Shown here one piece after another: positions 21,058 through 32,559 of a DNA stretch of 64,000 nucleotides; the first letter of the stretch is position 1, and the number at the start of each line of letters is the position of its first letter. This DNA comes from Bolinopsis microptera (lineage: Eukaryota; Ctenophora; Tentaculata; Lobata; Bolinopsidae), in NCBI RefSeq assembly GCF_026151205.1, contig NC_087076.1, forward strand, positions 22,438,828 to 22,502,827, read 5' to 3'. Under the pieces are notes generated by a model, which was given only the letters and a program-made list of their open reading frames with translations, ran no database searches and was not told where the DNA came from. A program made the position numbers and the translations under genes.

Positions 21058-21325
21058 AGGGGTCGTTCACATATTACGTTATCAATATTTTGGCAATTTT
21101 TACCCCCCCCCTCCCCCTCCGTAATCAACCGTAATCAAGACCGAACCCCCCCCCACTTACTAAACGAAAATTGGTTTAAAAAACGAAAATTTTGATTACA
21201 TAATTAACGAAAATTGTCCAATTGGTATTTCGAAAATCGGTAAAAAATTAAAATTTTGATTACGTAATCAACGACCCCCGTAATCAACCGTAAGCATTTG
21301 AAACCCCCCCCCCCCTCGCGGCTGA
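21058..21325. repeat. MITE-like sequence with C tracts and GTAATCA repeats
   Basis: Starts GGGGTCGTTCACATATTACG and contains several TTGATTACG/CGTAATCAA inverted motifs and three poly-C tracts. This resembles small DNA-element remnants, but ends and target duplication could not be fixed. Confidence 0.35.
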
Positions 21326-21359
21326 TTACCAAATATCATTTGCATCAGCCTTACTAGCC

Positions 21360-22628
21360 TGTCACGTGACCAAAACGGTTTTTTGCCCATAACTCTCCGT
21401 GGAAGCATTTTTACCCTACGTCATGTGGGGTGATTCGGAATCAGCGTCCAAAAATACACCGATTCAGATCAATTTCACACCCAAAGGGCCTTTTCACAAG
21501 AATTTTCTTAAAATTTGGGCGAGCGATTTAGTAGGAGCGGTCGCAACTAGATCGGCGGTGGGCCTCGCCGAACTGTGAATGATTGACGTGCGCTGCGCAG
21601 TAAAGACACGCATAAAGCCGTATTACATACATATTGCAATAAACTGTTAGTGTTGACTAACTGCTGCAAATGGCGCGTGCGCGACAGCAGCAGTTTCTCT
21701 GCACTTTAGTCCCCCTGTGTCCAAAGTTCTACCAGCTCAGCTGTGAGCTCACTAGTCACTTCTGAACAATCCAGTTATCCTCTAATTTTATTCCTAATTG
21801 AAACACTGCATTAAAAATAATCAAATTCATAACCAAAATCAAATTTCAAGCTTCTATGAAACACCATCAATATCGAAAAGTAGACAATCCGTGCAAGTAA
21901 CCATGGTAACGCTCCAATTCCACTGCAATTACACATTTCAAATTGTACAAACTATCATATAAGGGATTTACAGACCTTGGAAACGCTCAAAGTTCAAAAC
22001 CTTCTTGATCGCGGAGAGCTGCATCAAAGATATTTTCAAAGTCAAACCGAAGACAAATTCCTTGAATATCTTTACAAATGCTAAGAGTATCCATTAAAAT
22101 ACAAATGATTATAGTATTTAGGTACCAATTCTATTTCTAATCGAATAAGATAAAAAATGTTCATAAATGACCTCTTCAATTCTCGCATTTAGTATAAAAA
22201 AGATACCACAAGTTATGTGTTTGAAACTTTTGAATTATAAAACATAGTTAGGGCTTTGGAATTAAATGAAAATTACAGTCTACTTAGATTAAAACAAAGC
22301 TGCATGAACAATGAACAGTGAAGAGTGCATGAATAATTTGAATATTCGTTTAAAAAAAGGGCTTAATATTGTATAACTATAAGACGAGAGGATAATAGAT
22401 CTATGAGGTTATTTCTTTTCACAATCTTGATCTTATATCACTAATCATCAGTCACAAACATGCTTGAACAAATCTCAAAAAACACGTACATCATCTCCAA
22501 TGAAACGTACCTTCAATATAAAGCAAAATAGTCAAAAATACATTATCGGAAAGATGAGTTGTTACATCACGATCTACAAAAAGTGCATCTCCAGACACCA
22601 TAAACTGTCAGTTACACTATTTCACTAG
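21360..22628. other. No gene seen
   Basis: AT-rich spacer between the peptide precursor and the convergent CYFIP 3' end. No supported coding region. Confidence 0.5.
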
Positions 22629-22800
22629 ATGTCACATCATATCGCACATGTCAAATCATATCGCGCACGTGTCAAAACATATCGCGCATGTGTCAAGTTA
22701 TGTCGCGCACGTGCCACATCATATCGCGCACGTGTCACATCATATCGCGCACGTGTCAAATCGTATCGCGCACGTGTCACATCATATCACGCACGTGTCA
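22629..22800. repeat. 21-bp minisatellite starting at the CYFIP stop codon
   Basis: Eight or so units of TGACACGTGCGCGATATGATG (minus strand sense, imperfect). The TGA that ends the CYFIP frame at 22798-22800 is the first base triplet of the first unit. Confidence 0.9.
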
Positions 22801-22959
22801 CTGGATGTTACGTATGGGTGGAGGGAAGTACTTGACCTCCTGCATAGGGATTGTGGAGCTGACTGAGCCGTCACTGGAACTGTACTTGTTGAGCACGCCG
22901 AATATCCTGTTGTTCATCAGCTGGATGTGTCGGATCCGGTCCACTAGCTTCTTTATACT
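22798..22959 (-). CDS. CYFIP: CYFIP (Sra-1/PIR121), last coding exon
   Basis: Terminal exon of 54 codons including stop. The acceptor reads CATACTATTGCAG before SIKKLVDRIRHIQLMNN, and the phase is 0, matching the donor at 25570. The sequence corresponds to the conserved C-terminus of CYFIP proteins: a DRIR...Q..N..IF..LNKY helix followed by a short loop and FPPPI, then the end. CYFIP is the large subunit that pairs with NCKAP1 in the pentameric WAVE regulatory complex, binds active Rac and controls Arp2/3 actin nucleation in the cytoplasm. The stop codon overlaps a minisatellite unit. The rest of the gene lies to the right on the minus strand and beyond the window. Confidence 0.88.
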   Translation of the reverse strand, partial: SIKKLVDRIRHIQLMNNRIFGVLNKYSSSDGSVSSTIPMQEVKYFPPPIRNIQ

Positions 22960-23005
22960 CTGCAATAGTATGGGATCAGGTTAAGAGGGGGATTTGTTTA
23001 AAACA

Positions 23006-23247
23006 TACCTTACTCGGGAATATTATAGCGGGTTAATTTATGACTGGGAAAATTAATGACCGGGAAAAATATGGCGGAATTTTCCAAAACCCACCAAGCA
23101 TCAAAATGTATTACTATTAGTTTACCTTATTCGGGAACATTATAGCGGGTTAATTTATGACTGGGAAAATTAATGACCGGGAAAAATATGGCGGAATTTT
23201 CCAAAACCCACCACTTTATCCCAGTCATAATATTCCCGAGTAAGGTA
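23006..23247. mobile_element. 242-bp MITE with internal duplication
   Basis: Inverted ends TACCTTACTCGGGAATATTA at 23006 and its reverse complement ending at 23247. A ~90-bp internal block starting at 23007 is repeated from 23124 almost identically, so the left terminal part is present twice. It lies in the last CYFIP intron. Confidence 0.8.
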
Positions 23248-23403
23248 GATACGAAAAGTTTGTTTTAGCAGGAGCTTTCAAAATACATGTGTAAATCGTC
23301 TTCAGCTAGGGATGATGTTGTGAAGGGGTGACTATATATGATGGAGTGGTGTCGATGATGAGGGGTGTGTGATGTGCATTTAAAAAACATAATTTTGAAA
23401 TCA

Positions 23404-24100
23404 GGGGGGGGTTCACCCTGATTTTTTTGTGAAACTTAGTTTCGAGATAGCAGTCAAATTTCAGAATTTGGCCGCCAAATTTTTTTAAAGACCTAACTCA
23501 AAATTCTAATACAAAACTTAAGGTCATGAGGCGATTCTACGTCGATTCTGAAAATTCATGAAAAAATATTGAAACCCTATTGAGTTCTATTGTTTTGAGC
23601 GAAGTCAGTTTTGCAAATATCGCGAACTGAGATATGGGCGATTTTGTTCATTTTTTGCAACTATTTGAACACAGAATCCACAGTTAGGTATATATTGAGC
23701 TGATAATCATAGAGAATCTGTAGTATAGGCTTACCTTTCATATAAAGTTGGTTTCATTCAAAAATATTGATATTTGACCAATTTATGGGCCAAAATCGAT
23801 AAAATTTGGTGCATATGCCCAAATATGGTCATATGGTTTTTGGCTCATAACTCAGTCATTTTTTGTCCCATCTTGATGAAAATTCATACAAGTAGAGCAC
23901 TCTAAACCTGGGTTTTGGGCATGTTCAGGGTATTTGGCTAAATTGGGCCTGATTTGGACCAAATATGGGCGTGGCTGCCCCGCGGGCACCGTTTGGCGGT
24001 TGGGGTCCGGGACCCCCTCAAAAGTTCGGTCACCGGTCCTAGTTTGTTGGTCAACTGCTATCTCGAAACCAATTTTCACAAAAAATTCAGGGTGAACCCC
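23404..24100. mobile_element. Fold-back element, deletion derivative
   Basis: Inverted ends (GGGGTTCACCCTGA left, TCAGGGTGAACCCC right). The right arm is homologous to the fold-back elements at 8.3 and 52.4 kb; most of the left arm is missing after about 50 bases. The terminal bases differ from the TTAA-flanked copies, so this is a subfamily or a rearranged copy. Confidence 0.75.
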
Positions 24101-24732
24101 ACAATGTGATACTGTGTGACAAAGTTAAGATTGTCGTAGTAAAAGAAAGTTAATTTTCGATAAATTCATGTGAGGTACTATCGAAGTTCAAATTGTTGTG
24201 ATGGGTGACATGAAAATGACTGATAAGAGAAAGTTTTCATGTCAACTGTGCCATAATCCATAACAGCATGATGACTGTCAAAGTGTCGACCACTAGGTAC
24301 TTGGACGAACAAGTGTACCCGAGGTGTTCTGAGAGAATAAGGGGACAGGCTCGGGAACACGAACGCGCGCTAGCCGCTAGGGCAAAAAAGTGAAATGCAC
24401 AGCAAGCAAGCTATAAAAAGAAATTTGAAATGCCGTTTGGGCCTAATGCAGTGAGCCAGTAAGGTACGGTCGAAGGAGCAAGTGTGCAAGAGTGGAGTAT
24501 GGGGTCAGGTTTAAAGGATTGAGAGGGTGTAGTTAAAACTTAGGAGTTCTAAATCCTAATCAACTTGGCGTCCAATAGGGGACATTTCAAGAGGGTGCAT
24601 TTCAATTGTGGGCAACTGTGACCATAACGCAGGTACTGCAAAAATTACCACAACAAAGTGATCTCAGTCAAATAGGCGAGGGTAACTATTAGCATACTAG
24701 GGAGCAGAGTAAGATTAATTGTAAGAGAACGC
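24101..24732. other. CYFIP intron sequence, nothing recognised
   Basis: Unique-looking intronic sequence between the fold-back derivative and a minisatellite. Confidence 0.5.
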
Positions 24733-24992
24733 ATGCAGATTGCAGCCCCCACCTCCGCATGCAGTCCCCTTCCTCCGCAGTCCGCATGCAGTCCCCTTCC
24801 TCCGCATGCAGTCCCCTTCCTCCGCATGCAGCCCCCCACCTCCGCATGCAGTCCCCCACCTCCGCATGCAGTCCCCAACCCCCTGCGCATGCAGATTGCA
24901 GCCCCCACCTCCGCATGCAGTCCCCCACCTCCGCATGCAGTCCCCAACCCCCTGCGCATGCAGATTGCAGCCCCCACCTCCGCATGCAGTCA
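24733..24992. repeat. CCTCCGCATGCAG minisatellite
   Basis: About 15 units of a 17-20-bp repeat containing CCTCCGCATGCAGTCCCC, with a second-order ~70-bp unit marked by GCGCATGCAGATTGCAGCCC (three times). Long open frames here are repeat artefacts. Confidence 0.9.
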
Positions 24993-25065
24993 CTATGAGT
25001 TTTACACTCTCCCTTATTTTACAGTCAGTGGCGTACACACCATATACTGTACACTATTTCACTAA

Positions 25066-25362
25066 CTGTCACATGTCACATGATGTCACATGATTTCACA
25101 TGATGTCACATGATGTCACATGATGTCACATGATGTCACATGATGTCACATGATGTCACATGATTTCACATGATGTCACATGATGTCACATGATTTCACA
25201 TGATGTCACATGATGTCACATGATGTCACATGATGTCACATGATGTCACATGATGTCACATGATGTCACATGATGTCACATGATGTCACATGATGTCACA
25301 TGATGTCACATGATGTCACATGATGTCACATGATGTCACATGATGTCACATGATGTCACATC
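25066..25362. repeat. Decamer array (GATGTCACAT)n
   Basis: About 29 near-perfect tandem copies of TGATGTCACA with a few TGATTTCACA variants, in the last CYFIP intron. Followed by GCGCACGTGTTACTGGATGT, which resembles the CYFIP stop-codon region. Confidence 0.97.
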
Positions 25363-25521
25363 TTTGTGCGCACGTGTTACTGGATGTCACAAGGGGCTAG
25401 AGACCTGTTATTACACCAGAACCGGATGTAGATTATAGATATCCGTTGCAATATGTTTCTAACCCATCCTAAAAGCCCGTTTAAAGTCACCCAAATCAAC
25501 AGAACATAACAGTTAATTCAG

Positions 25522-25569
25522 CTCAGTTACTTACAATTCCACAATATATTCCATATTTAGGTTACTTAC
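25522..25569 (-). repeat. Duplicated CYFIP donor region
   Basis: The last ~20 exon bases plus GTAAGTAAC (ending about 25561) are repeated about 35 bases further into the intron with small changes (ATGGAATATATTGTGGAATT then GTAAGTAACT). Use of the outer donor would add about 35 bases and break phase. Confidence 0.8.
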
Positions 25570-25717
25570 AATTCCACAAGAAATTCCATCTTTAGGTTTC
25601 TCGTCGAACACCCTGAGCAGGTGATAGGAGAAGTCGAGAGAGTCGAACCTGTGTTGCTGTCCCAGTATCGTGATAATAGTCAGGGCAGCCCAGTGTAATC
25701 CTTCTCCAAACATCTCC
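25570..25717 (-). CDS. CYFIP: CYFIP, penultimate coding exon
   Basis: 148 bases. The acceptor TGTATTTGTCAG precedes G-GAG-ATG-TTT; the first base completes the GA left by the exon at 62858-62962. It encodes FGEGLHWAALTIITILGQQ followed by HRFDSLDFSYHLLRV, the best conserved signature of the CYFIP C-terminal region. It ends in phase 0 at GGAATT|GTAAGT, compatible with the last exon. The segment DEKPKDGISCGI just before the donor is less conserved. Both splice sites have a nearby duplicated copy: a second donor at about 25534 and a second acceptor plus exon start at 25765-25815. Phase matching shows the inner pair is the functional one. Confidence 0.9.
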
Positions 25718-25737
25718 CTGACAAATACACAGTTTAA

Positions 25738-25813
25738 GGGGGGGGGGGGGGGGGGGGGGGGGGCGAGTGTAATCCTTCATCAAACATCTCCCTGACAAAT
25801 ACACAGTTTTATC

Positions 25814-25841
<28 letters not shown>
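25738..25841. repeat. Poly-G tracts and duplicated CYFIP acceptor
   Basis: Two G runs of about 26 bases flank 25765-25815, a near-identical copy of the acceptor and first ~27 bases of the penultimate CYFIP exon (GTGTAATCCTTC, then CATCTCCCTGACAAATACAC). G runs this long are error-prone, so lengths may be inexact. Confidence 0.85.
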
Positions 25842-25844
<3 letters not shown>

Positions 25845-25944
25845 CTCTCTAACAGCTCTCTAACGGCCGACATGCTGTGGCGAATCGTTGCCCCCCCCCC
25901 CTAGGAGAGGGGTGAGGCGGCTAGGAGAGGGGTGAGGCGAACAT

Positions 25945-26230
25945 GTCCGTAACACTCCATTAGTAACCATGGTAACGCTCCATTAGTAACGCTCCATTAG
26001 TAACCGTGGTAACGCTCCATTAGTAACTTTCCATTATTAACGCTCCATTAGTAACCTTGGTAACGCTCCATTAGTAACGCTCCATTAGTAACGATGGTAA
26101 AGCTCCATTAGTAACACTCCATTAGTAACCATGATAACGCTCCATTAGTAACGCTACAATAGTAACCATGGTAAAGCTCCATTAGTAACGCTACAATCTA
26201 CATTAGTAACCATGGTAACGCTCCATTAGT
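25945..26230. repeat. CCATTAGTAACCATGGTAACG minisatellite
   Basis: About a dozen imperfect 15-23-bp units built from GCTCCATTAGTAACG and CCATGGTAACGCTC. Confidence 0.9.
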
Positions 26231-29200
26231 GATGCGACTAGGAGAGGGGTGAGGCGGCTAGGAGAGGGCCAGGGGTGAGGCGGCTAGGAGAGGGGTGAGG
26301 CGGCTAGGAGAGGGGTGAGGCGACTAGGAGAGGGTTGAGGCGACTAGGAGAGGGGTGAGGCGGCTAGGAGAGGGGTGAGGCGGCTAGGAGAGGGGTGAGG
26401 CGGCTAGGAGAGGGGTGAGGTGGCTAGAAGAGGGGTGATGCGACTAGGAGAGGGGTGAGGCGGCTAGGAGAGAGGTGAGGCGACTAGGAGAGGGATTAGG
26501 CGACTAGTAGAGGGGTGATGCTACTAGGAGAGGGGTGATGCGGTTAGGAGAGAGGTGAGGCGGCTAGGAGAGGGGTGAGGCGGCTAGGAGATGGGTGAGG
26601 CGGCTAGGAGAGGGATTAGGCGACTAGGAGAGGGGTGAGGTGACTAGGAGAGGGGTGAGGCGACTAGGAGAGGGGTGAGGTGGCTAGGAGAGGGGTGAGG
26701 CGACTAGGAGAGGGGTGAGGTGGCTAGGAGAGGGGTGAGGCGGCTAGGATAGGGGTGAGGCGGCTAGGAGAGGGGTGAGGCGGCTAGGAGAGGGATTAGG
26801 CGACTAGGAGAGGGGTGATGCGACTAGGAGAGGGGTGAGGCCACTAGGAGAGGGGTGAGGCGACTAGGAGAGGGGTGATGCGACTAGGAGAGGGGTGAGG
26901 CGGTTAGGAGAGGGGTGAGGCGGCTAGGAGAGGGGTGAGGCGACTAGGAGAGGGTTGAGGCGACAAGGAGAGGGGTGAGGCGGCTAGGAGAGGGGTGAGG
27001 CGGCTAGGAGAGAGGTGAGGCGACTAGTAGAGGGGTGATGCGACTAGGAGAGGGTTGAGGCGACTAGGAGAGGGGTGAGGCGGCTAGGAGAGGGGTGAGG
27101 CGGCTAGGAGAGGGGTGAGTCGGCTAGGAGAGGGGTGAGTCGGCTAGGAGAGAGTTGAGGCGACTAGGAGAGGGTTGAGGCGACTAGGAGAGGGTTGAGG
27201 CGGTTAGGAGGGGGTTGAGGCGACTAGGAGAGGGTTGAGGCGACTAGGAGAGGGGTGAGGCGGCTAGGAGAGGGGTGAGGCGACTAGGAGAGGGTTGAGG
27301 CGACTAGGAGAGGGGTGAGGCGGTTAGGAGAGGGGTGAGTCGGCTAGGAGAGGGTTGAGGCGACTAGGAGAGGGGTGAGGCGGCTAGGAGAGGGGTGAGG
27401 CGACTAGGAGAGGGTTGAGGCGACTAGGAGAGGGTTGAGGCGACTAGGAGAGGGGTGAGGCGGCTAAGAGAGGGATGAGGCGACTAGGAGAGGGTTGAGG
27501 CGTCTAGGAGAGGGGTGAGTCGGCTAGGATAGGGTGATGCGACTAGGAGAGGGTTGAGGCGGCTAGGAGAGGGGTGAGGAGACTAGGAGAGGGGTGAGGT
27601 GGTTAGGAGAGGGGTGAGTCGGCTAGGAGAGAGGTGATGCGACTAGGAGAGGGGTGAGGCGGCTAGGAGAAGGGTGAGGAGACTAGGAGAGGGGTGAGGT
27701 GGTTAGGAGAGGGTTGAGGCGACTAGGAGAGGGGTGATGCGACTATGAGAGGGGTGAGGCGGCTAGGAGAGAGGTGAGGCGACTAGGAGAGGGGAGATGC
27801 GACTAGGAGAGGGGTGAGGCGGTTAGGAGAGGGGTGAGGCGGCTAGGAGAGGGGTGAGGCGGCTAGGAGAGGGGAGATGCGACTAGGAGAGGGGTGAGGC
27901 GGTTAGGAGAGGGATTAGGCGACTAGGAGATGGGTGAGGCGGCTAGGAGAGGGATTAGGCGACTAGGAGAGGGGTGATGCGGCTAGGAGAGGGGTGAGGC
28001 GACTAGGAGAGGGGTGATGCGACTTGGAGAGGGGTGAGGCGGTTAGGAGAGGGGTGAGGCGGCTAGGAGAGGAGTGAGGCGGCTAGGAGAGGGGTGAGGC
28101 GACTAGGAGAGGGTTGAGGCGACTAGGAGAGGGATTAGGCGACTAGGAGAAGGGTGATGCGACTAGGAGAGGGGTGAGGCGGCTAGGAGAGGGTTGAGGC
28201 GGCTAGAAGAGGGGTGAGGCAGCTAGGAGTGGGATTAGGCGACTAGGAGAGGGGTGATGCGACTAGGAGAGGGGTGAGGCCACTAGGAGAGGGGTGAGGC
28301 GACTAGGAGAGGGGTGATGCGACTAGGAGAGGGATGAGGCGGTTAGGAGAGGGGTGAGGCGGTTAGGAGAGGGGTGAGGCGGCTAGGAGAGGGGTGAGGC
28401 GACTAGGAGAGGGGTGAGGCCACTAGGAGAGGGGTGAGGCGACTAGGAGAGGGGTGATGCGACTAGGAGAGGGGTGAGGCGGTTAGGAGAGGGGTGAGGC
28501 GGCTAGGAGAGGGGTGAGGCGACTAGGAGAGGGGTGAGGCGACTAGGAGAGGGTTGAGGCGACTAGGAGATGGGTGAGGCGGCTAGGAGAGGGGTGATGC
28601 GACTAGGAGAGGGGTTAGGTGGCTAGGAGAGGGGTGAGGCGACTAGGAGAGGGGTGAGGCGGTTAGGAGAGGGGTGATGCGACTAGGAGAGGGGTGATGC
28701 GACTAGGAGAGGGGTGAGGCGGCTAGGAGAAGGGTGAGTCCACTAGGAGAGGGGTGAGGCGGCTAGGAGAGAGGTGTGGCGGCTAGGAGAGAGGTGAGGC
28801 GACTAGTAGAGGGGTGATGCGACTAGGAGAAGGGTGAGGCGGCTAGGATGGGGTGAGGCGGCTAGAAGAATGGTGAGGCGACTAGGAGAGGGATTAGGCG
28901 ACTAGTAGAGGGGTGATGCTACTAGGAGAGGGGTGATGCGGTTAGGAGAGAGGTGAGGCGGCTAGGAGAGGGGTGAGGCGGCTAGGAGATGGGTGAGGCG
29001 GCTAGGAGAGGGATTAGGCGACTAGGAGAGGGGTGAGGTGACTAGGAGAGGGGTGAGGCGACTAGGAGAGGGGTGAGGTGGCTAGGAGAGGGGTGAGGCG
29101 ACTAGGAGAGGGGTGAGGTGGCTAGGAGAGGGGTGAGGCGGCTAGGATAGGGGTGAGGCGGCTAGGAGAGGGGTGAGGCGGCTAGGAGAGGGATTAGGCG

Positions 29201-31905
29201 ACTAGGAGAGGGGTGATGCGACTAGGAGAGGGGTGAGGCCACTAGGAGAGGGGTGAGGCGACTAGGAGAGGGGTGATGCGACTAGGAGAGGGGTGAGGCG
29301 GTTAGGAGAGGGGTGAGGCGGCTAGGAGAGGGGTGAGGCGACTAGGAGAGGGTTGAGGCGACAAGGAGAGGGGTGAGGCGGCTAGGAGAGGGGTGAGGCG
29401 GCTAGGAGAGAGGTGAGGCGACTAGTAGAGGGGTGATGCGACTAGGAGAGGGTTGAGGCGACTAGGAGAGGGGTGAGGCGGCTAGGAGAGGGGTGAGGCG
29501 GCTAGGAGAGGGGTGAGTCGGCTAGGAGAGGGGTGAGTCGGCTAGGAGAGAGTTGAGGCGACTAGGAGAGGGTTGAGGCGACTAGGAGAGGGTTGAGGCG
29601 GTTAGGAGGGGGTTGAGGCGACTAGGAGAGGGTTGAGGCGACTAGGAGAGGGGTGAGGCGGCTAGGAGAGGGGTGAGGCGACTAGGAGAGGGTTGAGGCG
29701 ACTAGGAGAGGGGTGAGGCGGTTAGGAGAGGGGTGAGTCGGCTAGGAGAGGGTTGAGGCGACTAGGAGAGGGGTGAGGCGGCTAGGAGAGGGGTGAGGCG
29801 ACTAGGAGAGGGTTGAGGCGACTAGGAGAGGGTTGAGGCGACTAGGAGAGGGGTGAGGCGGCTAAGAGAGGGATGAGGCGACTAGGAGAGGGTTGAGGCG
29901 TCTAGAAGAGGGGTGAGTCGGCTAGGATAGGGTGATGCGACTAGGAGAGGGTTGAGGCGGCTAGGAGAGGGGTGAGGAGACTAGGAGAGGGGTGAGGTGG
30001 TTAGGAGAGGGGTGAGTCGGCTAGGAGAGAGGTGATGCGACTAGGAGAGGGGTGAGGCGGCTAGGAGAAGGGTGAGGAGACTAGGAGAGGGGTGAGGTGG
30101 TTAGGAGAGGGTTGAGGCGACTAGGAGAGGGGTGATGCGACTATGAGAGGGGTGAGGCGGCTAGGAGAGAGGTGAGGCGACTAGGAGAGGGGAGATGCGA
30201 CTAGGAGAGGGGTGAGGCGGTTAGGAGAGGGGTGAGGCGGCTAGGAGAGGGGTGAGGCGGCTAGGAGAGGGGAGATGCGACTAGGAGAGGGGTGAGGCGG
30301 TTAGGAGAGGGATTAGGCGACTAGGAGATGGGTGAGGCGGCTAGGAGAGGGATTAGGCGACTAGGAGAGGGGTGATGCGGCTAGGAGAGGGGTGAGGCGA
30401 CTAGGAGAGGGGTGATGCGACTTGGAGAGGGGTGAGGCGGTTAGGAGAGGGGTGAGGCGGCTAGGAGAGGAGTGAGGCGGCTAGGAGAGGGGTGAGGCGA
30501 CTAGGAGAGGGTTGAGGCGACTAGGAGAGGGATTAGGCGACTAGGAGAAGGGTGATGCGACTAGGAGAGGGGTGAGGCGGCTAGGAGAGGGTTGAGGCGG
30601 CTAGAAGAGGGGTGAGGCAGCTAGGAGTGGGATTAGGCGACTAGGAGAGGGGTGATGCGACTAGGAGAGGGGTGAGGCCACTAGGAGAGGGGTGAGGCGA
30701 CTAGGAGAGGGGTGATGCGACTAGGAGAGGGATGAGGCGGTTAGGAGAGGGGTGAGGCGGTTAGGAGAGGGGTGAGGCGGCTAGGAGAGGGGTGAGGCGA
30801 CTAGGAGAGGGGTGAGGCCACTAGGAGAGGGGTGAGGCGACTAGGAGAGGGGTGATGCGACTAGGAGAGGGGTGAGGCGGTTAGGAGAGGGGTGAGGCGG
30901 CTAGGAGAGGGGTGAGGCGACTAGGAGAGGGGTGAGGCGACTAGGAGAGGGTTGAGGCGACTAGGAGATGGGTGAGGCGGCTAGGAGAGGGGTGATGCGA
31001 CTAGGAGAGGGGTTAGGTGGCTAGGAGAGGGGTGAGGCGACTAGGAGAGGGGTGAGGCGGTTAGGAGAGGGGTGATGCGACTAGGAGAGGGGTGATGCGA
31101 CTAGGAGAGGGGTGAGGCGGCTAGGAGAAGGGTGAGTCCACTAGGAGAGGGGTGAGGCGGCTAGGAGAGAGGTGTGGCGGCTAGGAGAGAGGTGAGGCGA
31201 CTAGTAGAGGGGTGATGCGACTAGGAGAAGGGTGAGGCGGCTAGGATGGGGTGAGGCGGCTAGAAGAATGGTGAGGCGGCTAGGAGACGGGTGAGGCGGT
31301 TAGGAGAGGGGTGACGCGGCTAGGAGAGGGGTGAGGCGGCTAGGATGGGGTGAGGCAGCTAGAAGAGGGGTGAGGCGGCTAGGAGAGGGGTGAGGTGGTT
31401 AGGAGAGGGTTGAGGCGACTAGGAGAGGGGTGAGGCGGCTAGTAGAGGGGTGAGGCGGCTAGGAGAGGGTTGAGGCGGCTAGGAGAGGGGTGAGGCGGCT
31501 AGGAGAGGGGTGAGACGGCTAGGAGACGGGTGAGGTGGCTAGGAGAGGGGTGAGGCGACTAGGAGAGGAATGAGGCGGCTATGAGAGGGGTGAGTCGACT
31601 AGGAGAGGGGTGAGGCGGCTAGGGGATGGTTGAGGCGGCTAGGAGAGGGTTGAGGCGGCTAGGAGAGGGGTTAGGCGGCTAGGAGAGGGGTGAGGCGGCT
31701 AGGAGACGGGTGAGGCGGCTAGGAGAGGGGTAATGCGGCTAGGAGAGGGGTGATGCGGCTAGGAGAGGGGTGAGGTGGATAGGAGAGGGGTGAGGTGGCT
31801 AGGAGAGGGGTGATGCGGCTAGGATAGGGGTGAGGCGGCTAGGAGAGAGGTGATGCGACTAGGAGAGGGGTGAGGCGGCTAGGAGAGGGGTGAGGCGGCT
31901 AGGAG
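26228..31905. repeat. 5.7-kb 20-bp minisatellite with 2,398-bp segmental duplication
   Basis: About 284 tandem units of GGCTAGGAGAGGGGTGAGGC with recurrent variants (GACTAGG, GATTAGG, GTTGAGG, GGTGATG). The variant order from about 26480 to 28878 is repeated almost base for base from 28879 to about 31275, including the one-base-short unit (GGATAGGGTGATG) near 27530 and 29930. One difference seen is GTCTAGGAG versus GTCTAGAAG. It lies in the 37-kb CYFIP intron and is not coding. Confidence 0.97.
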
Positions 31906-32229
31906 AGTAATCAGAGAGCGGATAAACGGAGCAACAGTTCATCTAATTACCGGGAGAACCAGGGACAAAAGGATTATTTTTCCCGTTGTTGTCGGTCAAG
32001 AGGTACACTTCGAGTAGATGGATCTGAAGAGTTTTATTGTGTATCTATACCTTGTTATTGTGTATCTATACCCCGTTGATTAGATCGACTGTTGGATTTA
32101 TTTTGGCCAAAAATCGCGATACCGCGAATTTTAACAGACTATACATTAAACTATACATAAAATTTGTCGCAAATAATGGGAAAAATCGCGACTCCGTACA
32201 TGCCGCGATTTCCTTTTGTCCCTGGGGAG
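31906..32229. other. Intronic sequence with inverted copy of lectin exon edge and a dispersed repeat
   Basis: 31990-32066 is an inverted copy of the intron/exon boundary at about 32563-32640. 32110-32225 contains a copy of the CGCGATTT dispersed repeat (also at 33.9 and 39.1 kb) running up to the presumed acceptor of the first lectin exon. Confidence 0.6.
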
Positions 32230-32380
32230 GACCAGATAAAATGGTGTGGAACTGTCAGATGCGAAGAAGGAAACGTTCTGGTTGGACTGTGGTGCAACTG
32301 GAACTCTGGAACTGCGATAAGAATTTCCGTGCAGAGCAATGACTACTTCAACCTAGGGGAAGTCGTGATATACACTTTAG
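32230..32380 (+). CDS. Fucolectin-type domain, C-terminal half (exon A)
   Basis: Open exon encoding QIKWCGTVRCEEGNVL, then VGLWCNWNSGTAIRISVQ and NYFNLGEVVIY-like residues (as written, NDYFNLGEVVIYTL). This matches the end of the fucolectin/tachylectin-4/pentraxin-like (FTP, F5/8C-type) fold: a Cys-Gly strand, a variable Cys, then a loop and the L.EV.V terminal strand. It ends in phase 1 at ACTTTAG|GTAAGT, matching exon B. The acceptor is probably the AG at 32228-32229 after TTTCCTTTTGTCC; AG at 32234-32235 is an alternative. FTP domains bind sugars (often fucose) and occur in secreted or cell-surface proteins. Upstream exons were not found. Confidence 0.65.
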
Positions 32381-32559
32381 GTAAGTTTCTTAAATTCACG
32401 ATAAATATTTAAACACGCTGATAAAGTGATAAGTATAGTCGAGGCAATCAAGGAGGCTCAATGACAATAGTTACAGAGATAAAACAATGCCTCGTAAATC
32501 AGGGGTTCTCGAGTTGGGAATACAGTAAATCTATCTCTATTATAATATATATAAAACAT

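Noticed and set aside
24645-25093. Several overlapping 80-117-codon frames on both strands
   Set aside because: Translation of the CCTCCGCATGCAG minisatellite in multiple frames; no consistent protein.
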